Positions 19,840 through 32,613 are shown, counted from the first letter of the stretch. The stretch: 64,000 nucleotides of DNA from Gracilaria gracilis (GCA_030374805.1 JARGSG010000006.1:1116001-1180000), one strand, 5' to 3'. Translations and numbers: made by a program. The notes: generated by a model from the letters alone, not told the origin.

Positions 19840-22800
19840 TTCTCAATTGGTTTGAACAGTTGACACCGAAAAAAAGGATGTGGATTTTGGATTGCCGTTT
19901 GGTTTGAGGGTCCGCTGAGAAGCGATTTTGTGGATCATCAATTTACCTATTGGATATTCTTACACAACCTAAGAGGCCTATTTTGGATAACCTTGAGAAA
20001 CCACCTTGCAGGAATACCGTTTTGGTTCATGCCGGTGACGGGGAGTAGACGGCTAGTGATGCCACTCCCCTGGCAATCTAGTTGGTGCATGTCGATTACG
20101 GGGAGCAGACGGCTCTATATGCCGCTCCCCTGACGAAACAACAGGTAAACCAATTGGTTCATGTCAATGACGGGGAGCAGACGGCGGTGTATGCCGCTTC
20201 CCCGACGACCCAATTGGTAGGGACCGAAGCTCGGAGCGGAGTAGACTCCGGAGTCGCCGTTGGCCAGTTAGCATTTGTATACGAGTGTAAACAACCTTAT
20301 TGGTTCAGGCCGTGAAGGGGGAGCAGACGGCGTTGTATGCCGCTCCCCTGGCTACCAATGTGGCGGACACCGAATCTCTGGTGGGCCGGAGACCAGGTGC
20401 CACATATGACCACTTGGAGTATCTTCAAGGGCAAGAAACTGAGATGGAAAGACCTAGTTTGGGCTTAGAGCGGATGACCGGAGTGGTTGCTAGTGGAGCT
20501 GCCCCTAAGGTGGCCCCTGATATACCCTTGTTGGGTTTTAAAGTCCATAGTGAAGAAGATCGACGGTACAATGACCAAATGGTTCGAGAATGACTGTTGA
20601 AATATGAACCGGTGTCCCTGCAGGAATCTCCAACTGGTCTGGTACTCGTTCTATTCTCGAAAGGGTTTCTCAAGGTCCAATTGGTGGTGGAGTTAGTCTT
20701 ACATAACCTTCCATAAACCCAAATTGGTGAAAAGCAACACGACCTATACCGGGTTCCATTGACCACCCGGAAACAACTGGTAGAGCCATACAGGAGAACA
20801 ATTAGAAGTCTCCTGGTGGTGGTCGTCCGTCAGACGCCGAGGGTGGGTGGCGACGGAGGCTAAAAGGAAAGAAGAAACCAATTGAAAGAAGAAGAGGAGC
20901 ATTCGTAGGTCGGACTCCTACTCTTCAAGCTCCGACACCGATTCGGTCTCGTCCAGTGGTGGTGAAGACCGTTCAGGAATTTGACCTGGAACGGTACCCA
21001 CAATAAGGTGGGAAAGAAGAATGGATAAAACCGAACGGTATGCTGTCCTGGACTCACACTCCAACATAGAGAGTGACCTTAGAGGTTTGGAGACGCTTGA
21101 CGTTCTCCTTGGACGGGCTGCTGCCTGTCAGACCTAGTGGTTACAGAAGGAATCTTTAGAATACACCGGTGCGGTTTTCTAGAGAAGTAGTAAGCATCAC
21201 GGGAAGTTCAACCGATATGGATTACCACTGTACTCAACAGTGAAAGACCATATTGGGTACTGAGTTCCTACAGAATTCCAGGACTGTTATCAACCGAGTG
21301 GACTAGGACATCAGACGGAACCATTGAAATGGTGAACTTCTTATTGGAATTGTATGTAACCATTGAGGTATCTCTGTGGTTTTATTAGCACACCATTTGG
21401 TTCTTGGTTTCGATTTCGCGGAGCCAATTGGTACTGTTCTGACAGCTGTCAAGGCTTCTTCGCTTCAATCACTAGGATTTGAACCAATTCTGGACCGCCC
21501 ACTGCTTGAAAGCAATGGAAAACCAGTTGGGTTCATGGCCGGATTCATCTTGGATATGAAATGCATATTGGTAACGGACGGTTCATTCGACTCGCCTTCG
21601 GATGAAGCCGTCCAGATAGGGCATATCGCGAAGAACCAGTTGGTACTAAATAATGCCGTCAGGATAGACCGTACTGGCTTCTAATTATACCAAACGGCAG
21701 AAGCTAGGAAGAACCTGGTATGCACCCAGTGTTGGAGTGGGGAAGGGAAGTCCATTAAGGTGATGTGCTCTTTTCGTGCACCTGCCCTGTCCCGCCCACC
21801 ATACCAGAATTGGTAACCATGTGGTCAGCCTAGAAGAAGTATGTCGGATACCTTGATAATAGGGTTGAGCATCTTGATGCTCCGCCTATGCCAATTGGTG
21901 GTCTTGAATCGTTGGAGTTTGGTGGAAACCACAATGGTACTGTTCCGTTACGCGGCCGCCCGCTGATACGGGAGTCCAAGTGACATGAAGGTGAAGCCAT
22001 AAATACCGAGATGGGTACCGCTTTCGATAATTTAGCCTATAAGAAAATTGCCAGGTGGTACCCCTGACATCTTGTAGAATCTCCAATTGGTCGTAGATGC
22101 TCCCCAAAAGGTTTCCAATACTGAGCCAGGTGGTGCGAATGGAAACACGAGCGCAAAGATCTCCTGCAGGTCGTGAGACACAGACGACACTTTACCATCT
22201 AGATAACCCTCCGAGCCACAACGGTGAAGGGAAAGAGAGAAGCCGGGGAGAACGCACTCTCCCCTGCTAGGTAATAACTACTAACCAAGTGGTAACTAAT
22301 AACTACTAACAACCAATTGGCGACTCGGAAAATACCCGATTGGTAGCTGATGAACTAACCAAAAGGAGAGAAAGAAGAGGACCGAGTGCGTTCGCCCAGA
22401 ATCCGGGAGGAGAGAAAGCGTGAACGTACCCTTAAGGTTGTAACCGTGGTGGTTGACCATGCGGAACGCGTCGCGAAGAAGTCGTCGCACACTCGCAACC
22501 TTTTGGTACGTCGCTCGCATTTATTTAGTAACGTCGATAAACCACGCGGAACGCCCCCCGAGGAGGTCTTTGCACGCTCGCAACCATTTGGTAAAATCGA
22601 TTTCCATGCCCGCCTGCCGTTTGGTCTGCTTGATCATCGAGCGCACCGGCGTGCTCCACGCCGGAACCCAATGGTGACTCGCAAGACGCACTAGACACGC
22701 ATCCAACACGGGCGAACCGTCAAGTTTTGATGCGTGTGTGGCGCACGCGCGTGGCCGAAGTTACAAGTCAAAAATTGTGTTTTTTCGACTGCGGAGGTTG

Positions 22801-25800
22801 GCGGCCGATTGGATTCGTGCCCTGTAGGCGAGTAACCGATTGGGTTTACATTATTATGTGAAGTGCACGCGCGCCAGCTGGTTCAAAAAATGAAAGTACT
22901 TTGACGGCGCCGGGAGCCCAAATCGGCCATTCCCAACCTCTCAAACCGCTTGGTTCTCGAGATACAGGCCAAAAGGGTTTTCGTCGTTTTCGGTACAATT
23001 TGAAGGGGTGATTTTCGTGGCGAAAGTTTTAATTCGCCTTGCAAGTAACCCCTTGGTCAATACGGCGTACGCGCCGGCACACGGCCCCAGAGGAAATGCA
23101 CAACCAACTGCATACATTGCTGGATAGCGCGATGGATCGCGTAGCGAGTTAAGTAACCATAACGACAACGCGCACGGTCAGCAGCGCAGACCAACGTACT
23201 TCATGCGCTTATTGCAATGGCTCAAAACCAACTGGTGGTGGGTATGGACAGCCTAGTGACCAAATGGAAAGCAGAGAATGTAGGAGCGCAGTAAAACCAA
23301 TTGGTTTCATCAACTACGTCTATCCGTAGAATGCTTGGACCATCGTGGTACTGCTGGTCTAGGGAAGGGGGAGGAGTACCCGTAGACTTTTCTGCTATTA
23401 CCAATTGTTTTAGTTGTTACCAGTTGGAGTTACAAAGCCGTATGGAAAGCCAGCCAGTAGTTTGGTCAACCGTAGCTCCCTCTGGTCGTACCAAACGGTT
23501 TCGTTGATACAATGTGGAGGTCAAAGACCGTATGGGAGCCACGCCAACAGGTCGCTCGACCAAGACGGGACGTCCAAATGGTTTCTAGAGCCTGCTCCCG
23601 TATGCAGGTAGAGACGCGAACCAAGCGGCGACAGGCAATCAAATTGCAAGAACCATATTGAAAGCAGAGGTACCCTGCATCAAGAATCACAGAGGCTTCG
23701 CAACTACGCGGTAAATTCCCAATAGATTGGAAGTCTAAATAGTATGCTAACCAAACAGGTTGGAGCAGAGAGAAGTAGAAGATGAGGATAACTTGGAGGA
23801 TGTGACGAAAGGACGGTGGAACACCTTGAAGGTTTTATTGTGGCTCTCACCCAATGGTTTCGTAGCAACGGTACGATGATGACCGAAACGGGTTCGACTA
23901 CCACCAGCGGGAAGAGAGACCATATTGGTAGGGACGCTTGAGAAGCAACAGGTTGGCGTTCTCAACCGCTTAGGGTGTGCGTCTGGAGGCCTTGACGGAC
24001 AGAGTCGAATCCATTCGGGGATCAACGAAACCACTTTGGAAGGATACCGGCACCCGTTGAGGAAGTATGAAGGCCAGGGGAATGGGATTATTGAGCCCCG
24101 ATGAAAAGGGTGCCAAAACCCAACAGGCCTACGAGTGCACCTTCTCTAGGGTACTATTGCAACCGAACGGTGGGTTAAAGGCCCCAATGTGGCACGGAGA
24201 TGTGGACCTCATTGAAAACTATACCCACACTGCAGGCAACTAACTGGGTCTATCGCCCAAGCGCATGGGTCTATCTACAGTAATCCGTCTTGCAGAGCAG
24301 AACTCGAATGGGGTACCTCCACGGTCTTTAGAACCAGTTGGTCAACTTTGTGTAAATCTGGTGGTGTCGTGAGCTTACCAAATGGGTTTCGTGATGCACC
24401 ATCACTGTAGATCTTCGAAATGCAACCTGTTGGTATTGGATATGGAAAACCGAAAAGGTGCTAGTCTGAACCACTTGGTTAACCGTGTGGAAGCCTGGTA
24501 GTGTGGTGAACCTACCATATGGGCAGATAACATAAACGACCGAAATGGGAGTTGACACCAATTGGTTTGCTCCATTACTCCCATCATTAGACTCCCCGGA
24601 ACATCGCGGTACGCTGGTGTAAGGAAGGAGAACGAGGGTCCGCCTCTTCACCAAAGGGTTTCGTTGACACCTCTTCAAGGTTCAAACCAAAGTGGAAACT
24701 GTATGACCTGCATGTGGACAATGAAAATTTGAACCAAAGGGGTGAGTCGGACCTCAACATCGCCAAATTATCCATCGGCCTGTATATAAGAGGAAACCAA
24801 CAGGATCCGACCTGCGCAAAGGTCGTACCAAGAGGCCCAGATCTCACACAGGGTATAGACAGGGAAGCCATCGTCGCACCAATTGGGTCACATCAACGTA
24901 CCATTTGGCAGAAAGAAGGCACTAATCTTCCGTCATCGGGGAACATATAGAGGTTCACACCGGTATGGTGGACACCGTATAGGAACCTAATGAGAATACT
25001 TGCGGCTCTCCATTGGAACATCCGAGCTGCTACAGTACGGCCATGCTGAGGCCTCGTTGGGCCCTTCAAGCTACAATAACCGAACCCGTTTACGAACGTA
25101 TGGCAACTGGGAGAATCAATCCATGCTCCCAGGTGGTAGTATCGCCGTCCTTGAAGGAAATGGGTCCGTTTCTTTTTGGATACCAAACGGATGGAGCAAG
25201 ACTACTGAAGATTTTAGACCTTATTTGAAGTGGGAGAAGAAAGTTTCCCAAGTAGAAAATGAGGACCAGCAGGTTTCCGCCTGGATGGCAGATACAGTTC
25301 AACGAATGCCAAACTAGTTTGCCGTGCTTGACCAAATGGTTCAATAGATGCCACCCGATGGAAAAAACTATGGAGCGGATGAAAGGTGCACGTACAGAAC
25401 CAAGTGGCTTATAGACCTTTTTGTAATAAGGAAGCATGCCCCTCCCGATAGAGACAGCGCGGATCCCAGTAAACAAAAGGCACCCTAATGAATATGTTGC
25501 CGTTCTGGTGAGAGGAGATGCCCATTGAGGTCGATGGCTGCCGTATGGGCCCCGTGCCTTTACCAAAGTGGTGAAATGCGGGTCCCGATTTGGATGATGT
25601 GATTCCCACTGGACGTTTGGAGGGTATTGTGGTGTGATTGGTCTGCTCAGGACTGAACCGTATGGGTACTGGCTGCATATGGCTTGCCGAACGACCCCAA
25701 TTGTAGGCTTCTGAGAACACAGTATCTCCGCCATGGTTACTAAGAACCTTATTGGACTTTTACATGAAATCAAGACTACAGAAGGTTGTTCATGGGCATA

Positions 25801-26970
25801 GCTGTAACACAGCCTACCCCACGCTCTTCTACACCAGCCTATTAAAGACGCGAGCCGTATTGGTGAAAATGCTACTTTGCCACTCGGAAGGAAGAAAAAT
25901 TGTGTACGTACGGCAAATAGCTGGCAGCTACATAAACCGGGTGGAACATACAGCAAGGAATTTCATAACGGCCTCACAAGGGACTCAGTGTACAATTCTA
26001 TGTCCTTCTGGGTACAAGAAACCACACAGGGAGAAAGGTGGCCATCAGATCATGAGAAAAATGGTGTGCGGCATCCATTACTGGTTTGGCTAGCGGACGC
26101 ACCAACTAGCATGGGCAGCAGAGCCTCGCAACTGGAAAAAACTGTATCGCTCCTTCGTTACCAATGTTGGAGTGCCTGTCGATTTGGGGTAAACCAGGAG
26201 ACGATCTAGGGAACGATTCAGGACAGGAAAGGGGGCTGTACCACAGGTAACCAATGTGGTTTATAGCTCTACTGCGACCTATCTGAAGGATGGTTCCGCG
26301 TACCCTTGGTGACCAAGATGGCATTACTCGGGAACGGGATGGGCCACACCGACAGGATTAAAGGGCAACGCTCAGCCAGGGATTGGACGGTCTACGATAC
26401 TCGCTCTGTCCAGCTGGATTTCGTGAACTGTCGAAGTTAACACAAACTGCCTACCAAAAGGTACATTATATCCGCACGAAAGGATGCAAGCCAACAGGCG
26501 ACGGTAGCATAATGGGGCTGGAATCCGAACTGGCCGCCGCAGGCGAGATGGCTAACACTGACTCGGTTTTCCACACCGTCCCGGACTCCAGGAGGGAAAG
26601 GGCGTGTCAAAGACCACTTCGGAAACTGCGCAGTGAGCAGGCCAGAAACAAAATGAAGGCAGGAAACGTTCTTCACAGTGGAGAAACCAAACGGTCCAGC
26701 CGATAACCGATAGGCACAGGAATTTAATAGAGGAGGGCTGGATTCACCGGCAAACCAATTGGTCACGCGCTCTAGCGAGATGGAACCCCAAGCCTGCGAC
26801 GGGTTGAGGTGCAACTACTTAGAGGGCGAACGGCGGCTCAGCGAGCGATGCCAGCACACGAGGCGCGTCTACCAAATGGAAAGAGGCGTACAACCAATGC
26901 GTGAATCTACGAATGGACTAATGGGAACCATTTGGAAAGCCGCTCGCTTGGAAGCCCCGGGTCGTGTCTG
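19840..26970 (+). repeat. Dense array of CC-N4-GG palindromic motifs (best form ACCAATTGGT)
   Basis: Throughout the interior an 8-base motif CC-N4-GG recurs about every 30-60 bases, mostly with flanking A and T and an A/T-rich centre. Examples: ACCAATTGGT near 20151, 23296 and 24557, ACCATTTGGT near 22584, ACCAAATGG near 24377. In 23221-23640 I count ten exact motifs, and in 24300-24560 seven. Chance at even base use would give about one per 256 bases. Nine-base variants such as CCATCGTGG are also present. The sequence between motifs is otherwise not repeated. The function is unknown. Confidence 0.7.
20040..20348 (+). repeat. Array of four related hairpins in the element D leader
   Basis: Four units lie at 20040-20070, 20100-20130, 20172-20203 and 20318-20348. 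Each has the form GGGGAG(C/T), AGAC bulge, GGC, 7-base loop, GCC, (G/A)CTCCCC. Unit 1 has T and A where units 2 and 4 have C and G at the same stem pair, a compensatory change. Unit 3 has one extra base in the right arm. Loops vary while stems are kept. The units share about 20 flanking bases (GGTTCATG...GA). The place, soon after the primer site, is where packaging signals of retroelements lie. Confidence 0.75.
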
Positions 26971-26987
26971 TGGATAGGAAGGGGGTT
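26971..26987 (+). other. Polypurine tract of element D
   Basis: GGATAGGAAGGGGG plus TTT lies directly before the 3' LTR, the expected plus-strand primer. Confidence 0.75.
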
Positions 26988-27525
26988 TGTAGTACAGTGG
27001 GAGGCGCCCAATTTGTGGTTGAGTACCGTGGAGGAGTGTGCCACGTGGGTTGCTAATCAGAAATCTAACTGTAGAAATAACCATATAAGACAGCCAACGT
27101 AATTACTAAAATAGGTAGATATTTTAGTGAGGTGCACCAGTAGGGTGGCTCCTCAATTTGTTACACGTGGGTACCCCGCTGGAGGTTGAGCCCCACTCAC
27201 CCTTAAGGTGAGTGTGGCGCTCCTTCCCTACTGGATTGTATAGTCAAGCACCTTCTGGCTAACTCTAAGACCGCTCGATTTCTACAGTCAACTTAGTGGT
27301 TTAGCTAGATCCTTTCAGGCTTTACTATCTCGCCGTGCGCCGTACTCCAGACCTACCTAACGGATACGGTTAACCAGCCAGGTATCTCGCACCTTCAGTG
27401 GTCGGTGTTCCCACATACCAATCGGCGTCCTCTATCCTGCCTTCTAGGTCAAGCCGTCGCGCGCTTCCTAGCCCCGCTTACACACGAACTACCCATTTGG
27501 TTACACCTCCTTCTGTTAGACCACA
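26988..27525 (+). repeat. 3' LTR of element D
   Basis: 538-bp direct repeat of 19273-19810, the same length and highly similar by eye, followed by the ATCTG duplication. Confidence 0.93.
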
Positions 27526-27530
27526 ATCTG

Positions 27531-29444
27531 TGTAGGAAATCGCAGGAAAAGGCGACAAAAACACAAGCTGATGGCAGGTAGAAAGATAGACGTCCGATTG
27601 CCGACGGCAAGACCCTCCGGTAAAAAATGCTTGATTACAATTAACCTGTCGACTCACCAGGATCGAAGAGGAGAAGAAATATTCGAGCTCATGCATTTAC
27701 TGGAAAAGGTGTTAAACCAGAAAACGCAGTAAATAACTATTATAAATTGCGGGAAAATAACGATTTCGATATTGTTAAACTATTCAAGGACTTGCATACT
27801 TTAATCGTAGTGTAAGTATAAAAATCTAATTTTGGTTTGTCGTTTGAATTATTTAAATAAATCAAAAACGGGAGCATGCGGAAAATTGTGAAAAAACTTA
27901 GAAAAAACCGACGTCATACCAACGCTCTTACTAACAAACGGGCTGAGATAAAATAGAGCTGGTCAAGTGCTTTTCGCAAAGCAAAACATATTTCAATGGC
28001 GTAACAAGCTGTTTTTACGCGGTTAAAATTTGCAACTTGGTACAACATTGCAATACACCGCCAATATTTTAAAATTTTTCTTTTCTTTCCAAAAATGTAT
28101 TGTGTTGCGGTTAAAGTTTTTAGAAAAATGCTGCGTGTGGAACAGCGCAATTTACATTCTTTCCATAGACAAGCCTTAAATTAGATCGCTACAATACAAA
28201 CAAATTAAAATGCAACAAAAAGAGTTAATTATAAAAGCAGATAATTTGGAGACACACCGTCGTTGAATCCAAATTTGTCGTACACGGAGCAATACTTCAA
28301 TACTACATTCCCGTTTAGAAAATGAAATCATTCGAACTGTGCCAAAAGCTAAGTATATATACAAAAATTTCACTAAAGTTTCCTAGAATTGCCTGCTTTT
28401 CGTAATCTGTAGTAGAACAAGTGTAAAATGTAAACTTTCCACCGTCACAAAGACTTATTTAATGTCTCTTTTGCATGTAGTTACAAAAACCAAATCTAAT
28501 TGAAAAATGCTGCATATATTAGCAGACCGCAGGTTGGAACAAAATATCTTAATTGGTTTTACAGCTTGTACATGTGTTGAAAGTGGGTTGTCAAATTACC
28601 TACAAATAGTTTGACTTTAAATTCAATATGATATCATGCAAATTTGTCTTTAAAGTTTGCGAACATTTCATCGCAAACGACCGCTCTTTCGCCTAACTCA
28701 CTTTACAATACTTTCAATGGAGATTTGCCGTATTTTCTTTTACTAAGTCTGCTTCGCAAAGCCCTGATCGCAAAGCCCTGATCGCAAAGCTTCTAAACGG
28801 CTGCAAAACTAGCAACTAGCTCAAGAAGCTAAGCTAATTTGGGAAAATTCAGCTATTGCACTACTTTAGATCTCTGTTTGGAAGATTATCCGTAAATACT
28901 GGTACATTGCCAAACCGTGACGGTTTTACATAGAATAATTCAAAAACATTCAGACACAGTAAATATAACCAGTATTTGCACTTAAAAATGCGCCGTGTCA
29001 CACGGTGCATTGCGGTTTTTTTAAGGCGACAGCTTGTCCCTGGTTCATTTAGTCACCAATAGGTCTTCGACCCAAAAAAAAGCTAAAACCGGTCGTTCTG
29101 TGTAACAACACAAAAACATATGCAATGCACAACTGCGGGCATCAAACCAATAAGCTATTATACAGTAAAATCCAAAAAGCAGCACAATACAACGATATTA
29201 TACTTAATTGCACTCTAAATGCTAAAAGGTCAACATATTACGTACTAAACCACTAGATTCGCGGGTTGGGTGTCTCACTATCCGACTCAATTTCGCGAAA
29301 TTTAGCCTCAGTGCGTCGCTTTCTCTTAGCTCGATATTTCTTTTGGCTGAGTTTCTTTTTGCGGCAAATTTCTTCTCCAATCGTGTAGATTCTATTCTTC
29401 CAGCCCACATATAAATTCCCCATCTCCAGCCTGTAAAGGGTTAC
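27531..29444. other. AT-rich sequence without recognised genes
   Basis: Long AT-rich stretch with only short random-looking frames. Minor features are a short tandem (GCAAAGCCCTGAT repeated near 28757-28785) and the palindrome CCGTGTCACACGG near 28992. It may be the flank or the terminal region of the DNA transposon to the right. Confidence 0.5.
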
Positions 29445-31394
29445 CTAAAATATATGTGAATTTGTTAAAGCAACACACAGCATAAATAATTTGTCGTAGA
29501 ACTTTCCGTTCCGACAATATTTTGAGCCAAGTACCAGCCATAGTTGCGTTAAACGACCGAAATAATTTTTTAAAATAAACCGATCACTAGAAGTATTATT
29601 ATTCCTAGCTTCTTCTCCCAAAGTTAAGCATCCCTGCTTTGGCCTCTTTTTGGGGTGAATAGTCGGAACATGCTCCGCCGCCCCCTGGTACCCCTTGTCC
29701 ACCAGTACTCCCCCATTGATTGGGATACTTTTCCAATAAATCACCAGCGTCCAATACAAAACTAGAACCTTCGTTACTTCTTTTCCTGAAAGCCGTTTTT
29801 TGGTTTAAAATATTTGGGAAAAAATGTCAATATCCGATTTTGACCCAGGTTAGTGATTGTAACCGATAACTGCCAAGCCATTTGGCAAAACGGAGACTTC
29901 TGTCTTCAATCCATACAACTTATTTTTTCCACTGTAATATTTTTTTACCCCCCCCCCCATAGTACGAGATGTCGCATAAGACTGCTGAAAGATGATATCT
30001 GTGGAGCAACGCCTTTGGCGGGAAAAGCGCAGGCTCACGAAGACGTTCGGAATCTTCCCCTCGACAGGGCAGCACAGCGAACGGAGCACTCCGGGAATGA
30101 CACATCTAAGCCGGGTGTAAATCCAAGGTCACACCACCACGACAAGCGTCGGAGCTTTGAGGTTGATTAGTAGTCGGTAGAGATCCACGTGTTCACACGG
30201 TCACGAGATGAGTCCTCGAAAGAGAGTAGCACGGCAACGACAAGGTGTCGGAAACGGGCCACTGAGAACAGGGCAAAAATGCAAACCTAAAAAGGGGAGA
30301 AAGCAAACCACCAGAGTGGGGAAAAGAGAGAGAGAATAAAGCAAACCCAATACAGAAGCGAGTATACGACAATAGGTCAGAACGAGACACACAAATAGTG
30401 GTTATACTGTGAGCGCCACAAGGGTGGGTAACTATACGTGAACAACGCCGTAGTCACTCCACTTGGAGGTGAACAATCCGCGAAGGCGTGATAGTTAGAT
30501 CCAGAAGCCCTTGCTTGGCAAGGGGCAGTTTACTTCGGGGAGCGGTGCTCAACCCTCTAAGTACTGAGCTCGGCGCACCACTGACAGTGGGTGCGGCGGG
30601 CAAAATAATCTATAAAGTATCTAAAGAAATACAGCAATGCTGTCTCTGGTATATCCGTGCTACCCATGTGCTATTCACACCCGCTAAGCGGCGCCTCGAT
30701 CCGTGCAATCCACGTGTACATGTGTGGAAATTACCTAAGCGAGGCGACAAAATAGCAATAATAGCGGTGTAGCTCATATATATCTACTAACGCATGATGC
30801 GGAAATTAACTAAGTACCTCAAATCGCCTCCAAGGAGTGTTGTCCTTCAATATCTGGAGCATAACGGCAGTATTTAAAATTTCTGAACCCTTTCTTTCGT
30901 TTGAATGTTGCCTTCATTGGATAGCGTCCATCGTTTTCATCCATTTAATGATTATAAAGTTCATAGAAAATAAATGAAATATATTTCATAACCAATTTTT
31001 CAAGTAGGGATCCTGGTATTTCAAAAATGTTCCCGGAAAAATCCCACTTGCCAACCTGTTTGAGCGTAGTTAGTACCATAAAAATAATATCCTTCGGCGA
31101 TTTCAAATACATTTTTTCATTTCCTTTACCCCATTTTTGGTCGGTTATTACAGATAGCACTTGCCAAATATCGTCAAATTCCCGAGATGAAAAATTTGTC
31201 ATCTGCAAAATAGTATCTGAACCAATTCGAATATAGAACGATTCAAATATAGGGCAGGGAGAGTCATTTTTATCATGGGAATCATAGCGAAGAGAAGTAG
31301 ACGGAAATTGGTGCAGCTCAGAATTTCGACGGAAGAATACTTCAGAAAGCATTTCAATTGCGTTGTCTCCCCGTTCGGGACTGATTTCTTCCAT
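29445..31394 (-). pseudogene. Harbinger/DDE4-like transposase, split by a solo LTR
   Basis: The N-terminal part (31394-30945) contains FDDIWQVLSVITDQKWGKG, then a helix with IIFMVLTTLKQVGKWDF, as in the helical domain of DDE superfamily endonucleases. A stop follows. The frame resumes to a point before 30850, where the LTR is inserted. On the far side (29999 downwards) it reads IIFQQSYATSRTMGGGV, KKYYSGKNKLYGLKTEVSVL, PNGLAVIGYNH and a G-S-K-S-D-I-D-I-F segment with an Asp. A third part (29759-29445) has GGVLVDKGYQGAAEHVP and, nearer the end, RFILKNYFGRLTQLW and CVALTNSH. An 11-C run (29948-29958) and frameshifts add to the decay. No terminal repeats were found. Confidence 0.82.
30000..30849 (-). 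repeat. Solo LTR of the A/C chromovirus family
   Basis: An 850-bp single LTR matching 53251-54108 and 62919-63777 is flanked by a perfect 5-bp duplication, ATATC at 29995-29999 and 30850-30854. A lone LTR with an intact duplication is the product of recombination between the two LTRs of a full element. It interrupts the transposase, so it arrived later than the transposon. Confidence 0.93.
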
Positions 31395-32398
31395 TTTTTT
31401 GGGGTTGAAAATGACTGTAGAACTTTAAATTCTGTGGACGAAAGCGAAGATCGTTTTTATATCCAATTTTCCTATGTTTGCATCGAAAGTTGGTTGCTAC
31501 TGTTTGATTACGCTTTTTGATAATCTAATGTATTTCTACGAGGGCACTTAGTATTTTCTCGCGTGGTTAGAATATTGGCAACACAGTGACGCTAAAGTGA
31601 CGTCATTGTTTTTGTTCATATACAGAACGTTGCTTGTTGTAATAGATCATTACGCAGCAAGATGCACATTTTGACATTTCATTCGATATTTATTCAGAAG
31701 GTCTAATATGTCGCAATGCAAGACAAATTTGAAGTCTAAAATATCCATTATTAGATGCGCTATATGATGAACCTAAAATTTGATGTTTGTCTGGAGGATA
31801 TTGCAAAACAAGTCACCAAGACTTTGGTAGTATGAAGCTGACACCACTACTCTTTTGCGAATACACAATGCGTATGTATTAGTAGTGTACGGCAGCATAT
31901 GTGTTCAAGGACTAATTTCATATCCATATATTTGCAATGCATTATGAGCTCAAAATCAAAAATGCGAACATGTCAAACGTATTCAACGGCGTACATTGCT
32001 TTATTTGTCCTTCTACCATTATATTTCATACAAGATATCCTGTATATTTAAGTACGTTGCGGGATGAGTCGATTATGCAATGTTCTATTGTATCTAATAA
32101 CAACCTCACTAATTTTCCTAGAAAGTGTTCCGTTATGGAATTGGACAGCTGACTGTCATATCTTTACTCCATTGTTGGTATCTGCCGTAATAGAGTAGTA
32201 AGTTCAAAGAGTTTTGATGTCTCTATATTCTATAAAGTCCAGTTTCGTATAGTTTAGAGAAGATAATCTAACTGTTCCGTTCTAAACATAAAGCACACTA
32301 TTGGAGCTTTGCCAATTTGTTACGAGAAGCTTGCTTCTCTAAACGCTGATTTCGAGATACATTTTTCAAATGAGCTTCATTCATAGACTCGAATTTCA
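31395..32398. other. Unassigned AT-rich sequence; short gag-like start near 32298-32400
   Basis: No gene is recognised over most of this stretch. A full TGACGTCA occurs near 31598. On the complement strand MKFESMNEAHLKN starts at about 32400 and continues to a stop at 32298; it directly follows the LTR-like segment to its right and may be the start of another copia Gag. A similar start is visible near 63800. Confidence 0.4.
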
Positions 32399-32613
32399 TG
32401 GTAGAAGCACAGTGATGGAGGGCCGGTTCACAAGCAATACAGATTAGCACGAGAGATGTCTGCCTCGGGAAGTCCCTTGTCAAAGCTTCCGGGCTAGGCA
32501 GAGTGGCTTTAAATAATGATGCTAGGTGACCTTTGGGCTAGCTTATGACGTACTACTTGCCGACTTAAGTATACGTCTGTTAGCAAATGTGTATGTTTCT
32601 GTACGACAAGAAC
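32399..32613 (-). repeat. Probable copia LTR (3' LTR of the minus-strand copia)
   Basis: Directly after the purine tract on the sense strand the sequence begins TGTTCTTGTCG. It ends, by a TACCA terminus, at about 32399. No second copy is present at the other end of the copia, so the length of about 215 bp is tentative. Confidence 0.45.

Larger units (their letters stand above)
19273..27525 (+). mobile_element. Element D: large non-coding LTR retrotransposon derivative
   Basis: An 8253-bp element bounded by two 538-bp LTRs and a perfect 5-bp duplication ATCTG (19268-19272 and 27526-27530). A tRNA-type primer site follows the 5' LTR and a purine tract precedes the 3' LTR, so all cis signals for retrotransposition are present. 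The 7.2-kb interior has no Gag, protease, reverse transcriptase, RNase H or integrase motif in any frame; its longest open frames are near 100-290 codons without family features. This fits a LARD, a large retrotransposon derivative moved by enzymes from another element. The interior has two unusual features, described separately. Confidence 0.92.

Noticed and set aside
20300-20593. Possible coding frame in element D (about 97 codons) and another at 21376-21684
   Set aside because: Both look mildly protein-like, but they match no Gag or Pol motif, are short, and overlap the hairpin and motif array; I do not call genes.
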